This document shows, in pieces, positions 27,610 through 36,408 of a stretch of 64,000 nt of DNA. The position numbers were made by a program, and so were the translations under genes. Position 1 is the stretch's first letter. Each line of letters opens with the position of its first letter. The notes below the pieces were generated by a model. The model had not been told where the DNA came from and ran no database searches. It saw only the letters and a list, made by a program, of their open reading frames with translations. The stretch comes from Zhengitettix transpicula (taxonomy: Eukaryota > Arthropoda > Insecta > Orthoptera > Tetrigidae), in the NCBI GenBank assembly GCA_037074705.1, contig CM073591.1:33584587-33648586 (forward strand). The letters run 5' to 3'.

Positions 27610-28184
27610 TATGAGGGTACAAGAAAATGGTGGCTATAAGAATTGAAGTTCAACAAAAATTTCTACAAATTTTCTAGGACTGTAATATCCTCCTTCAGTA
27701 GAAAGATGACTACTTATTCCGTGTGCTGGCCACCACTTATGAAAAGCAAATAGATATTGATAGGAAAGTATTAATAATTAAGTACAATTTGGTTGTTATA
27801 ATAATTATATTATCATTTTCACTGGCTGACTACTTTGCATCATTCTTGATGTCAACCATTATGGTATGATGGTTAAGCTGTACTAGCATCTTGCTTAATG
27901 AGTAATTTATACTTATGTTATAACCAGGGCCATGGTGGTGTGCCTGTCCCTAATGTGTGGAAGGTCAGGTGTTGCCCTCTCTAGCCTCTTCCTCGGATAT
28001 CTCATTGATGCCAACTGTCTGGCTGCCATCAGCACCGTCTCTCTACTCGTCGTATGTAAGCATTCACCCACATGTGAATTTCATCTTATTTTTACATTTA
28101 AGCCTTTATTAATGTTTTTTCTCCCTCACAGTTGTTGGACTGCTCTCACTACTCATGCCATCTGTTAAAAATATAAGGAACTGA
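14949..28184 (+). CDS. SV2-like major facilitator transporter, gene 1
   Basis: Eleven exons encode 520 residues: 14949-14997, 15126-15287, 16655-16817, 17856-17977, 20163-20404, 21120-21289, 21436-21591, 22385-22542, 25304-25463, 27928-28055, 28132-28184. All borders are GT/AG and the frame is open throughout. The protein resembles the insect synaptic-vesicle-glycoprotein-2 branch of the major facilitator superfamily. It has the loop 2-3 signature GFLADTQGRRK (residues 80-90), the mid-protein LPESPKYL (about 210-217), and a dozen predicted hydrophobic segments. The TM7-TM8 loop (about 303-370) has an N-glycosylation site (NSS) and two cysteines. Substrate is unknown; a role in vesicle or plasma membranes is only inferred from the family. 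The start ATG at 14949 is supported by the equivalent start in the downstream paralogue. Introns 2-9 hold SINE/MITE-like and other repeats. Confidence 0.9.
16826..16858. repeat. (TA)n microsatellite
   Basis: TA tract seven bases after the exon 3 splice donor of gene 1. Confidence 0.9.
17222..17310 (+). mobile_element. MITE-family fragment (one arm)
   Basis: Contains TTGACTTACCTGAAATCAAC, the conserved inner arm sequence of the inverted-repeat family that is complete at 19.7, 27.4 and 48.2 kb. The second arm is missing. Confidence 0.45.
17387..17402. repeat. poly-C tract
   Basis: Sixteen consecutive C bases in intron 3 of gene 1. Confidence 0.95.
18135..18370 (+). repeat. RepA interspersed repeat, old divergent copy
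   Basis: Starts at GCATCAGGTAGGTCAGACA and follows the right half of RepA (ACTTGTCC, GTGGGGATGCA, CCAGTTAAAACAGT, GAACATACACAC) with many changes. It is older than the copies at 6.5-35 kb. Confidence 0.6.
19671..19883. mobile_element. MITE with ~65-base inverted arms
   Basis: The left arm (GCAATATTGGTATGGAAAGG... TTGTGGCTTACCTGAAAGTC) is matched in reverse by the right arm (GACTTTCAGG... like GGTAAGCCACAACC ... CATACCAATATTG). It carries no coding sequence and lies in intron 4 of gene 1. A (TA)n tract starts 28 bases after the right arm. Confidence 0.7.
19911..19939. repeat. (TA)n microsatellite
   Basis: TA tract next to the 19.7-kb MITE. Confidence 0.9.
20050..20140 (+). repeat. degenerate hammerhead-like element tail
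   Basis: CCCGAAGAGG...GCAACGAAAT followed by CTGACTTC...GACTGTTGTTTATTTATA. This tail matches those at 5.2 and 59.2 kb. The core is degraded, and the fragment ends just before exon 5 of gene 1. Confidence 0.4.
22099..22300 (-). mobile_element. possible solo LTR
   Basis: A GC-rich 200-base insert in intron 7 of gene 1. Read on the minus strand it begins TGTGGGGCCAAAG and contains AATAAAG about 50-60 bases before its end, the order expected of an LTR with U3, R and U5. I cannot see a clean target-site duplication or a second LTR, so the call is weak. Confidence 0.3.
22650..24516 (+). mobile_element. Helitron-like element with internal tandem repeats
   Basis: Starts TCTTCTTATAAATAAAAATG, followed by a TGTATG-rich leader and the phrase CAAATTTCACCAAATTTCGT. 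It ends near CGGGCAACGCCAGGCACCC AGCTAT. The related short copy at 38.07 kb ends CTAGT, matching the TC...CTRR-T termini of Helitrons. The interior is a series of diverged units, each with a CATGTTAA..GCCGATATT block, a TTTTCAGGGTCAA block and a CCCCCACGGG-type G/C block. No ORF is preserved. Assignment to Helitrons rests on the termini only. Confidence 0.55.
25960..26012 (+). mobile_element. MITE-family arm fragment
   Basis: AATTTCAGGTAAGCCATCAC followed by TTTCTCTCTTTC, the right arm of the MITE family. It lies in intron 9 of gene 1. Confidence 0.4.
26520..26882 (+). mobile_element. jockey-type LINE reverse transcriptase fragment
   Basis: The translation from about 26560 reads SAPGHDNIPNALIKNL, then after a one-base frame change HIDIPDIWKEVTVISILKPA, NYRTISLTCNLCKIL, a stop codon, and NQFGFQNDSD. 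These are the ordered conserved blocks of non-LTR reverse transcriptases of the jockey group (A-P-G-x-D-x-I-P, W-K-x-x-x-V-I-x-I-x-K-P, S-Y-R-P-I-S-L, Q-F-G-F). The catalytic YADD region is absent. It is a dead, 5'- and 3'-truncated insertion in intron 9 of gene 1. Confidence 0.85.
26874..26960 (+). mobile_element. MITE-family arm fragment
   Basis: AACTTACCTGAAATCAATAG and following bases match the MITE inner arm. It directly follows the LINE fragment and lies 36 bases before a (TA)n tract. Confidence 0.45.
26996..27038. repeat. (TA)n microsatellite
   Basis: First of three long TA tracts in 600 bases that alternate with inverted-repeat elements. Confidence 0.95.
27074..27316. mobile_element. 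foldback element, near-perfect 113-base arms
   Basis: ATTCGAACTTGGATAGTGAG at 27074 is mirrored by CTCACTATCCAAGTTCGAAT ending at 27316. The arms continue inward through GGATTGCGCTTTATT and GCTCGGGCGAAGAATTAC to a loop of about 17 bases (about 27187-27204). Only a few mismatches separate the arms, so the element is young or maintained by gene conversion. TA tracts flank both sides. Apparent ORFs here are by-products of the palindrome. Confidence 0.85.
27314..27359. repeat. (TA)n microsatellite
   Basis: TA tract abutting the right arm of the foldback element. Confidence 0.95.
27391..27562. mobile_element. MITE with inverted arms
   Basis: The left arm ends near ATGAAATCAACAGTTGG and the right arm has CCACCTGTTGATTTCAGGTA then TTTCTCTTTCCTATC. 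The whole 170 bases fold on themselves. Same family as 19.7 and 48.2 kb, followed at once by a TA tract. Confidence 0.7.
27565..27608. repeat. (TA)n microsatellite
   Basis: TA tract abutting the 27.4-kb MITE. Confidence 0.95.
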
Positions 28185-28570
28185 TGATAAAACCTTCCCA
28201 AGAGAAGGCAGGTTATTGTGATATAAAATTAAGTGAAAACAAACGAGTGAAATATGCATCATTATGATGTGTGATACGGTTTTATAGTTTATTTTCAAAT
28301 CTGGAATAGTATCCAAATTTAGCCACCATTAATATTTCTCATAACATTCTTATTTATATGGCATTTGAGTAAAAAGATAAACTTTCAATTACATAATTCA
28401 TTTATTTTATTTTGTTGAACTTTAATACATACAAACCTGGTTAAAATTTTATGAAAAGAAAAGCATCTGTGAAAATCAAATTTATGAAAGTATTAATTAA
28501 TTACATTTTCACTGGCAAACTACCTATCGTGGTGGCAACTAAAAAGCATATGATACTACATTGAAAGTCC

Positions 28571-28576
28571 AATAAA
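28571..28576 (+). terminator. candidate poly(A) signal of gene 1
   Basis: AATAAA 387 bases after the stop codon at 28182-28184, the first exact copy I found downstream. Confidence 0.4.
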
Positions 28577-28699
28577 AGGGTTAACATTATAATAATAATA
28601 TTAAATATCTAAATTAAAATATCTATAGAATGTCACAATATCAAACGCAGAAGAAATGAGAGGAAGCTTGCAGAATCGGGAAATGAAGATTCGTGAGCC

Positions 28700-28765
28700 T
28701 TTTCAAATCCCTTCCTATGCTATTAAAGGGGAGTTGGATTACTCTCGTGTAGCCTGTTACGCCCC
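28700..28765 (-). repeat. RepA fragment (left end only)
   Basis: TTTCAAATCCCTTCCTATGC ... TTAAAGGGGAGTTGG ... GTAGCCTGTTAC is the reverse complement of the first ~70 bases of RepA. Confidence 0.65.
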
Positions 28766-28771
28766 TCCCCC

Positions 28772-29360
28772 TCACCAAAAAAGGTCAAAATCCCAGGAAA
28801 ACCTACGGTCCACGATTGGGTACTGTATACAAACCATATAAAAACGAAGTTCGGACTGAGATGGTTAAGGTCATTTGATATTACGGAGAAGATTAACGAA
28901 AATTGTTTCAAACTGAAGGCGGTGAATGAGAATGGATCAACTCATGATTTCCGAGATGTTCACACGTCACAGGTGAAGCCCTCCCCAATTTAATATCGTT
29001 TCAGATTCCGAATCAGAGGATGACGGGGGAGAAGCAGATGGGATCTAGGATCGCTGCGAAGATAAAAAGAAGACAGACGAGCCGAGTACAACAGAGTCGG
29101 AAGATGTTCCGGGGTGGAGGTTCAGAATTCGACCTACCCAAGACGAATTCCGAAGCCGAGGCGTTTCGAGGAGTACGAGTACAATCTCCATGAGATATTT
29201 GAAGAAGTTTGAGGACAAACTTTTGAAAAAGCGTGCACTTGTTATCGTTTTTCTTGTTAATATTGTTACCTCCTTGTCAGGGTTAACACAATACCCTGCA
29301 CTCTCATCTTGTTCTGCCAGGTTTGTTACAGGATTGACCGGGTTCACTCGCCGATAGGAT
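28772..29360 (+). mobile_element. LTR-retroelement relic, integrase tail into env-like start
   Basis: From about 28851 one frame reads KFGLRWLRSFDITEKINENC and ends HTSQVKPSP, the pattern of the C-terminal domain of retroelement integrases (K-x-G-P-x-x-x-G-P-Y-x-I-x-E-K-I-x-x-N ... V-H-x-S-Q-L-K-P). An acidic SESEDDGGEADG tail follows in another frame. Downstream, from 29191, a second ORF begins with a basic stretch and a hydrophobic segment (about 29224-29280) like a signal peptide. This resembles the pol-to-envelope order of insect errantiviruses. Frame breaks show it is dead, and I see no LTRs. Group assignment is inference. Confidence 0.5.
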
Positions 29361-29759
29361 GTGGATTGGGGTTTAGTTGATCAACTACCAAATATTTTGA
29401 CCATTCATGTGTGGCTATCGTACTTTTTTAATTACGATCCTCGCTTAATTGGTGGACTTTGGACGCCTGTAATTCTCTTACCTTCTTAAATCTTCGTAAA
29501 GAATTACAAATTTCGAATATAATGCAAAAACATGTGACTATTACATCATCGCGGTACCGAAGTACGAGATGGCACACACATAAAAACAATCACAATACTT
29601 AATAATAGATTCCTGTGAGTACACAGAATCGTGGAAACACAACCACTATTACATATAATAACACTTTTATTCATTAACCCTCCAAAAAATTAAAGAAAGA
29701 CAAAATTTTCGAGGTGAGGACTCGTAATCAGATTCGTTACAGGATTCTTTTTTTTGGGG

Positions 29760-30160
29760 GGTGTAGACAGGCTATGTATAGGGTAATCCACATAGTGGCA
29801 ACTCCCCTCTTATAGCATAGGAAAGAGATTTGAAAGGGGGGATGCGGAAGGGTGAAGGAAGGTAGCCAAGAGTTAACTAGGGCCCCCGGGCTATAGTTTA
29901 AGGATCCTACCCGGCATTCGCCTTAAAGTAGTGCAGGACAAACCCTATAAAAACCTGCAACAGGTAGGTCGGGCATTTGGTACTTGTCCCACGCCCTTCC
30001 GATAGCGGGAGAGGAGTTTGCTGTGGGGTCGCAGCTTACCCCTCGCCATGCCTTGGCCAGTTTAGGAGGCAGCTGGCCGACTATTCCAATACGAATAGCG
30101 GACAACTCTTACCGTATGCCCAAGGTCTGCGACCCTGGAACATGCACCTCTCAAAAGAGA
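29760..30160 (+). repeat. RepA interspersed repeat, copy 3
   Basis: From the GCTATGTATAGGGTAATCC-like start to GGAACATGCACCTCTCAAAA. The landmarks keep the same order as copy 1; the right-end GGTGCCTCG block is missing. Confidence 0.8.
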
Positions 30161-30864
30161 CTCTCAATCGTAGTTTAAGATCACTATGTTTAACAGAATA
30201 GAACTACGAGCAAAAAATTAATTTCACAATTAATTAGGCTTGCACACAAACGAAAACATGAAAAAAATTAATTATTAAAAATGTTTAATTCTTAATTACA
30301 AAATAGCAATACTATTAGGCCTCCGAGCAAACTCTTAATTTGGTCGAATTAATACAACTCAAATATTTAATCGTATAACTATGAGACGGACACAATTATT
30401 ATGCACACAAGAATTTACGTTAACATACGTAAATATAATTGTTTACTCGGTTAGAATCCTGAGAATACTTTATTCAAGTTACATTAGATTACGTAAAATG
30501 AAACATTTTAACAATTCATAAACGAAGCTTTATCAGGTTTGAGTTAAAAATCTAGCCACTCAATTGTGCGGTAAATAAACCATTAAAAGTCACACACGAC
30601 GATTTATCAATTTCGGACGGGAGAAAAATTTTCTAAATGCAGAAAATATAAAATTCTGGGAGCAACTTGACTGCCTGAAGTGGACTTATCAAAATTATTA
30701 AAAAAGTGAGCTCCTCGAAAATCTCGAGGTGGGGCAAAAATATAGCCAATGTTGCCAAATGGTTTATCGAAACTGTAGAAGATGAACTTCGGATAATGAA
30801 TAATAAATAAATAAACCACAGCCAATATTAAGTCAGAAAAAAGAATTTATTAATTAACGTTTCA

Positions 30865-30900
30865 TCACTTATTTTGCGACATGATCAGGTTCAAGTTTAA
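30865..30900 (-). repeat. degenerate hammerhead-like motif
   Basis: Minus-strand reading: CTGATCA, GTCGC-type stem, GATGAAACGTTAA. One core base (G to C in CTGATGA) is changed. Its tail (CTGACTTAATATTGGC) matches that of the 11.0-kb copy. Confidence 0.4.
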
Positions 30901-31756
30901 AAAACATTGATGCACTATGTTGAATGCCGTGGCCGAAAATAGATCATGAATAATAATAATAATCGCTACCCACCGACAGCGAAAAATAATTAACGGGAGA
31001 AAATGTGGATCAAAATCTAAGAACGAATAGCGGATTGGCTCCACTGTAATCGTGCGAAAGAGCGCAGCCTACAATCGAGACGCTTTTTAGATTATCAATT
31101 GAAATATTAGTTACTGACAATGGGAAGATTAAAACGGTAGAAATAATGAAGATAAAAAGATGTAATAAACGGGAAATGAAAGAGAATAAATTACAAGTTT
31201 TTTTCTGCGTAAAAAACAATCTAAATAAAATTACAGGAAAGGGGTTTTATTGCGGAGTAAAGATACAATATACTAAAATTAAATCGTCAAGAAGGCAAAT
31301 GCAGCGCAATAAATTAAAATAAAATAATATTGTAACGAGTTGCCAGAACAATTGGGATGCGTGTGTTGTTAGTTCTTACGTAAGAACTCGGAGACTGTGT
31401 GTGTGTGTGTGTGCACTTGAAAAATATAGAGACATGGTCCCGTGTATTAATTCTGTGTATAAATAAGCGAGTGAATTTCGAAAAAGTTGCTTTTCAAAGT
31501 CTTCTCCGTTATTTCGGGGCATCCGAGCAATCTTATTTATTGTTACTGCAGGGTCCAGAAACAGTTGCTATCAGCATTATTATTAACAGACGTTAATTAT
31601 TATGTCATACTATCGTTATGGTCAGTTCTTTATTATAATTTTCAGTTGTGCTATATAATTATTGTTTCTATTATTACTGTTTGCATAATTATGTTCAGTA
31701 TTGTTGATTTCATTATTTCTGTTATTGGTTGCTATTAGTAGTAGTATTATTATTTT

Positions 31757-32195
31757 TAAGGGCAACAGGCTACATGAGGGTAATCCACATTGGGCAGCTC
31801 CCCTTTAATAGCATAGGAAGAGATTTGAAAGGGGGGATGCGGAAGGGTAGAGGAAGGTAGCCAAGGGTAACTAGGGCCCCCGGGCTATGGTTTAAGGATC
31901 CTACCCGGCATTCGCCTAAAGAAATGCAGGGAAAACCCTAGAAAAACCTGCATCAGGTAGGTCGGGCATTGGGTACTTGTCCCACGCCCTTCCGATAGCG
32001 GGAGAGGAGTTTGCTGTGGGGACGCAGCATTCCCTTCTCCGTGCATCGACCAGTTTAGGAGGCAGCTGGCCGACTATTCCAATGGGAATAGCGGACAAGG
32101 TATGCCCAAGGTCTGTGACCCCGGAACATACACCTCTCATAACAGGTCGAGGTGCCTCGGCTTGTGGGAACCTTAGTTCAAAAACGGAGAGATTA
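31757..32195 (+). repeat. RepA interspersed repeat, copy 4 (long)
   Basis: Begins AGGGCAACAGGCTACATGAG and runs to GAGGTGCCTCGGCTTGTGGG plus ...AAAACGGAGAGA. Its right end matches copy 1, which suggests this is close to full length. Confidence 0.85.
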
Positions 32196-33813
32196 TTATT
32201 TTAGATGAATGGGACAGTAAATAATCCACATACCTGAAATTCTTCTGTGAGATAATTTTGTTTAATTGTTGAATGTACTAATTTGTTAAATATGCGTGCG
32301 CTATCCCGTTATACTATCGGCTTACTGACATCCATCATTTTAAGAAAAATATATACTTACATAAAAAAAGAAAGCAAGGAAGTGTTTTGAATCATTGAAG
32401 AACTAACATTTGTTTCTTTACGGTTAAGTTGGGTTAATATAGACGTGACGATATCACACCTGAAGGCCGTTGTCGACGGGAGATAAAAGGAGGAAAGAAA
32501 GCACAGTCAAAACAGCGTTGGGGGTATTAACTTCAGAAGGCCAAGAACCATTGTACTCAGACTCCACAAGAGTTAAAAATAAGGATTTCGGAGCTCATGT
32601 TCATGTTCCACGCGAGGAAGACCGAATAGTTGATCGCATTTCTTCTGCTTCCGAATTCGCAATCGACGCCATATTCGTATTTCAATGGAAGAAGAAATGG
32701 TGTAATTAATCACGATCTTCATCAAGCCATCTCTCCTCTGAATGAAGATGAAATGTTAACTGAAGAACGGGAAGATAAAATCACAAGCGGAGGACTTTTA
32801 TCGTCAGTTGCGAACGAAGAATATGATCAATTATTCCGAGGAGCTCAGGTTAAATACCATAAATAAAATGACGAAGACGAATAACAGTCATCCTGTTACT
32901 TGACCTGAAAATATAACTGTTGGATATAATAAAAAATAGCATGGCACATTTAAAAATATACGACCCGCTTTTTTATGAAAATATTAATAATATAACAATC
33001 TTCTAAATTAATTCCTGAATTTTATTATACGTATGAAGATCAAGAACAACTATCGACGCAGTATTTTCTAGATATTTACATTATTTTACATCTCTTATTT
33101 AGATTAATATTTGTCGGAAAAAATAGTTATACGAACTTGTAATATGCTGGGTTACATTGAAATCGCTACTGATATTTACTATTTGCAATTCGCACGACAG
33201 CCCGAAAATCACATTCATAATGAATGTACTAATGTTAAAGTAAAAGTAGTTACTGATGAGTTTAACAACGTGGCCTATTAAATTAGATGTAGAAATTGCA
33301 GCAAACACTATATATATATATAAAGTATTGAATCTACCATAATAAAATCAGCTTAAAATCGAAATAGAAAATTAGTGAAGGTTTACCCGCAAACGTAAAA
33401 CCAACCAATCACGCATTCGGCTTCCAGGATGTTGAGATCTACCACGAAGAGAACTCAAAACTTCAACTTAGAATCGCGGAAACGATATCTGTTAAAGCAG
33501 AAATTCAACAGTGAATTTAGAAAATCAAGGATCCGATTTGGAAAACAATTCGCCGACATTTTAAGAATGTTTCATTAAAACGTTTCAGCCGTTATGTTAT
33601 TCTCATTTTTTATTGTGGAAATTCATTAAACAATCAGATGTCTGGTCTTTTTTCCAAAAACAGTTATATAATTATAAGTTGAATCTTGCTTTCCTTACTG
33701 GAAACCATTGTCAAAGGAAAGTATTATTTTAAATATTTTATTAACTATTGGAAAATGTTTTAAAAATTATCTGCAATATAATTATATCGACTATCGTTTC
33801 GATAACTTTTGTT

Positions 33814-34083
33814 TAGAGTAACAGGCTACATGAGGGTAATAATCCACGTGGTGGCAACTCCCCTTTAATAGTATAGGGATTGAAACGGGGGGATGCAGAA
33901 GGGTAGAGGAAAGAAGCCAAGGAAAAACTAGGGCCTCCATTCGCCTAAAAGAGATGCAGGACAAACCCTAGAAAACCTGCATCAGGTAGGTCGGGCATTT
34001 AGTACTTGTCCCACGCCCTTCCGATGGCGGAAGAGGGGTTTTCTGTGGGGGTGCAGCATTACCTTCCCCATGTCTCGACCAGT
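33814..34083 (+). repeat. RepA interspersed repeat, copy 5 (truncated)
   Basis: Starts AGAGTAACAGGCTACATGAG and stops at TGTCTCGACCAGT. With an internal deletion in the CTAGGGCC...CGCC block. Confidence 0.8.
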
Positions 34084-34658
34084 ATAAATAACTCAGAAAT
34101 AAAAGGATTAGATTTATAAAGACAGCAAATAATAAGACGTAGTGGAATGTTAAAAGTTGTTGAAATAACCACAGTGGTGTTTGAATGGTAGATAGGTTTT
34201 TATTCCAATCGATTCTTAAAGATAACGGAAAAGACTGTAAAAACAAAGAGGATAGAGTCAGACGCAAAAATAAATTTAAAAATGTGTGAATGCAACATAT
34301 TAAAGACAGTAAATAATAGAAAAGTATGTCAGACATTTGAGGATCGGATATTTAAGTTACAAATTTTATTTGGAAAAATTGGTTCACTTCCCGCCACCTC
34401 GCTCGAAATATCTGATTTTTCCACACAATGCTTGCATGGTGGCTGGGTGTCTGTTTCGGTTTTCTTCGGCCTAAGGAGGATAGCGTGTCATTTTCGGTTT
34501 TCTGCAGGATGAATCTTTCACATCTCTGAAGTCTTATTCGGTCCTCTCTGACAGTCATGTCTTATTCAGTTCTCTACAATAGAATCAAAAATTTTATGAT
34601 AAAAACAGCCAATAAGACGTTTAAAAAATATATTATATTATTAATTCATTAAATTGCG

Positions 34659-34691
34659 ACATGTTTCGGTCCTGCTGTGGACCTTCTTCAG
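34659..34691 (-). repeat. hammerhead-like motif, best match
   Basis: On the minus strand: CTGAAGA (34691-34685), a perfect stem GGTCC/GGACC around ACAGCA, then GAAACATGTC. The last block allows a 2-bp stem III (AC/GT around AT) followed by a GTC cleavage triplet, the canonical hammerhead site. Stem I is weak by eye. The following tail (TTATTGGCTGTTT) is shared with other copies. Confidence 0.5.
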
Positions 34692-34807
34692 GAAAAAATA
34701 ACAGAGTAACAGTAAATACAGAGATGTACAGATGTTCATTATAAAGATATTATTGCAGGAAAAAGAATAATTTATTTCTATATATAAATAAATAAGCGAT
34801 ACATAAG

Positions 34808-35126
34808 TCGGCCAGCTGCCTCCTAAACTGGTCGAGGCACGGAGAAGGGAATGCTGCGTCCCCACAGCAAACTCCTCTCCCGCTATCGGAAGAGCGTGGG
34901 ACAAGTACCCAATGCCCGACCTACCTGATGCAGGTTTTTCTAGGGTTTTCCCTGCATTTCTTTAGGCGAATGCCGGGTAGGATCCTTAAAATATAGCCCG
35001 GGGGTCCTAGTAACTCTTGGCTACCTTCCTCTACCCTTCCGCATCCCCCCTTTCAAATCCGTTCCTATGCTATTAAAGGGGAGTTGCCCAATGTGGATCA
35101 GCCTCATGTAGCCTGTTGCCCTAAAA
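34808..35126 (-). repeat. RepA interspersed repeat, copy 6 (inverted)
   Basis: Reverse complement of RepA from the CAGTTTAGGAGGCAGCTGGC block back to the GGCAACAGGCTACATGAG-type left end. Copy 5 lies in the opposite orientation 0.7 kb upstream, so the two copies face each other. Confidence 0.85.
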
Positions 35127-35639
35127 AAAATACAAACATATTATAAAATTACTTAAAAACTTACGTACATAAAATAGGGAGTTGTAAATAGCCTTTAATG
35201 AATCAGTATCTGATTTAACATTAATGGTGGAAGGATCATTTTAATGCGTAACATTTCGGAAATTAGTCTACATTGATAATTGTTTTCTATATCCAAAATA
35301 CAAAAATTAATTAATAAAATAACGTTATAATTATATTTATTACTATAAGTAATATATATTAAATATTATAATAATTACACTAAAATATAAAAATAATATT
35401 TCTTCTGTTTCCTACGATAATATCTTTATAATATACATATATCTGCATTATTGTTACTCTGTTCTCTTTGCCTCAAAGCAGTCCTCATGTCGAAATTTAA
35501 CTAATTATTAAATTAAAATATTTTTTAATGTTATTGGCTGTTTTATCACCAAATTTCTTTATTCAGTCGTTAAACTGGATTTTTTAGAATCAAAAATTAG
35601 TCCCGGTATCTTTAAAGAGTCAAAAATATTCCCATTACC

Positions 35640-36010
35640 CCAAGATAGAAAAATACTTGCGTCCCTCCTTATATGTGTTAGGGTTGTTTACCTTGGCCCG
35701 TGTTTGTTTCTCGGTTGCAAGAAACATGTGGGCCTGCATTGGTAAATATTGTTCCACGCCATTAAGATTGTGCTTGGAACTTTGTTTCACTTCTTTTTAC
35801 CCCCACAGCTAGGGTTTTATCAACAATTTAACCATCAGGTTGAATGTCAGAATTAAACTCATAACCCCCAATTGAATACCAATAATGGTTGTTTTCAAAG
35901 TATAACATTTATTCAAACCCTATCCCATCACCTAGGGTCTGAATTACAATTTAACTCGGTTTTTGAACATCAGAAATAAACTCAGCGACTTCCATAACCC
36001 CGGGACGGTT
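35640..36010 (-). mobile_element. fragment of the Helitron-like repeat family
   Basis: Contains TTTCTCGGTTGCAAGAAACA and the repeated phrases AATTAAACTCATAACCCCCA and AAATAAACTCAGCGACTTCC, which match the reverse orientation of the elements at 22.65 and 39.3 kb. Confidence 0.5.
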
Positions 36011-36408
36011 AACGGTAGGTTTTGAATTTTTTTATTTAAAGCTCTTCATTATCATTCTTGCTAATATAATAAATAAATAATATAAACATAGTGAAAGTAA
36101 TTTTTTTCTTAACTGACTTCTTGGTAATTATTTTTTATTAATTTCCTATGTCAATTACAACAATGTACAGAAGAAAACTATTTATGTATTCTAAAGGGAT
36201 CGAAACAAATTATTCCATTAAAAACAAAATAAAATTAATTAAACGTTATATTTTCAAATTACACATATTTAGTTTAATTTTGTTGACTGGCAGCGATTGC
36301 GAACTAACAAGGTTCCCCACTCTTACTTCATCTCTGAGGATAACTCGTGATGGAGATAGGAGAGGCTTATAAATGCAGTTCTGTTGAGGCTGTGGAGGCG
36401 ACAAGACA

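Larger units (their letters stand above)
28185..36408. other. intergenic region between the SV2-like genes
   Basis: Eight kilobases with no recognised cellular gene: repeat copies, a retroelement relic and AT-rich sequence. A pair of short overlapping ORFs at 32470-32709 and 32630-32866 has a polar, acidic translation (for example EEREDKITSGG) and no recognised domain. A (GT)n tract lies at 31396-31412. Confidence 0.5.

Noticed and set aside
32470..32866. Pair of overlapping polar ORFs as a novel gene
   Set aside because: No domain, no splice support and no repeat of the pattern elsewhere; mentioned only in the intergenic entry.
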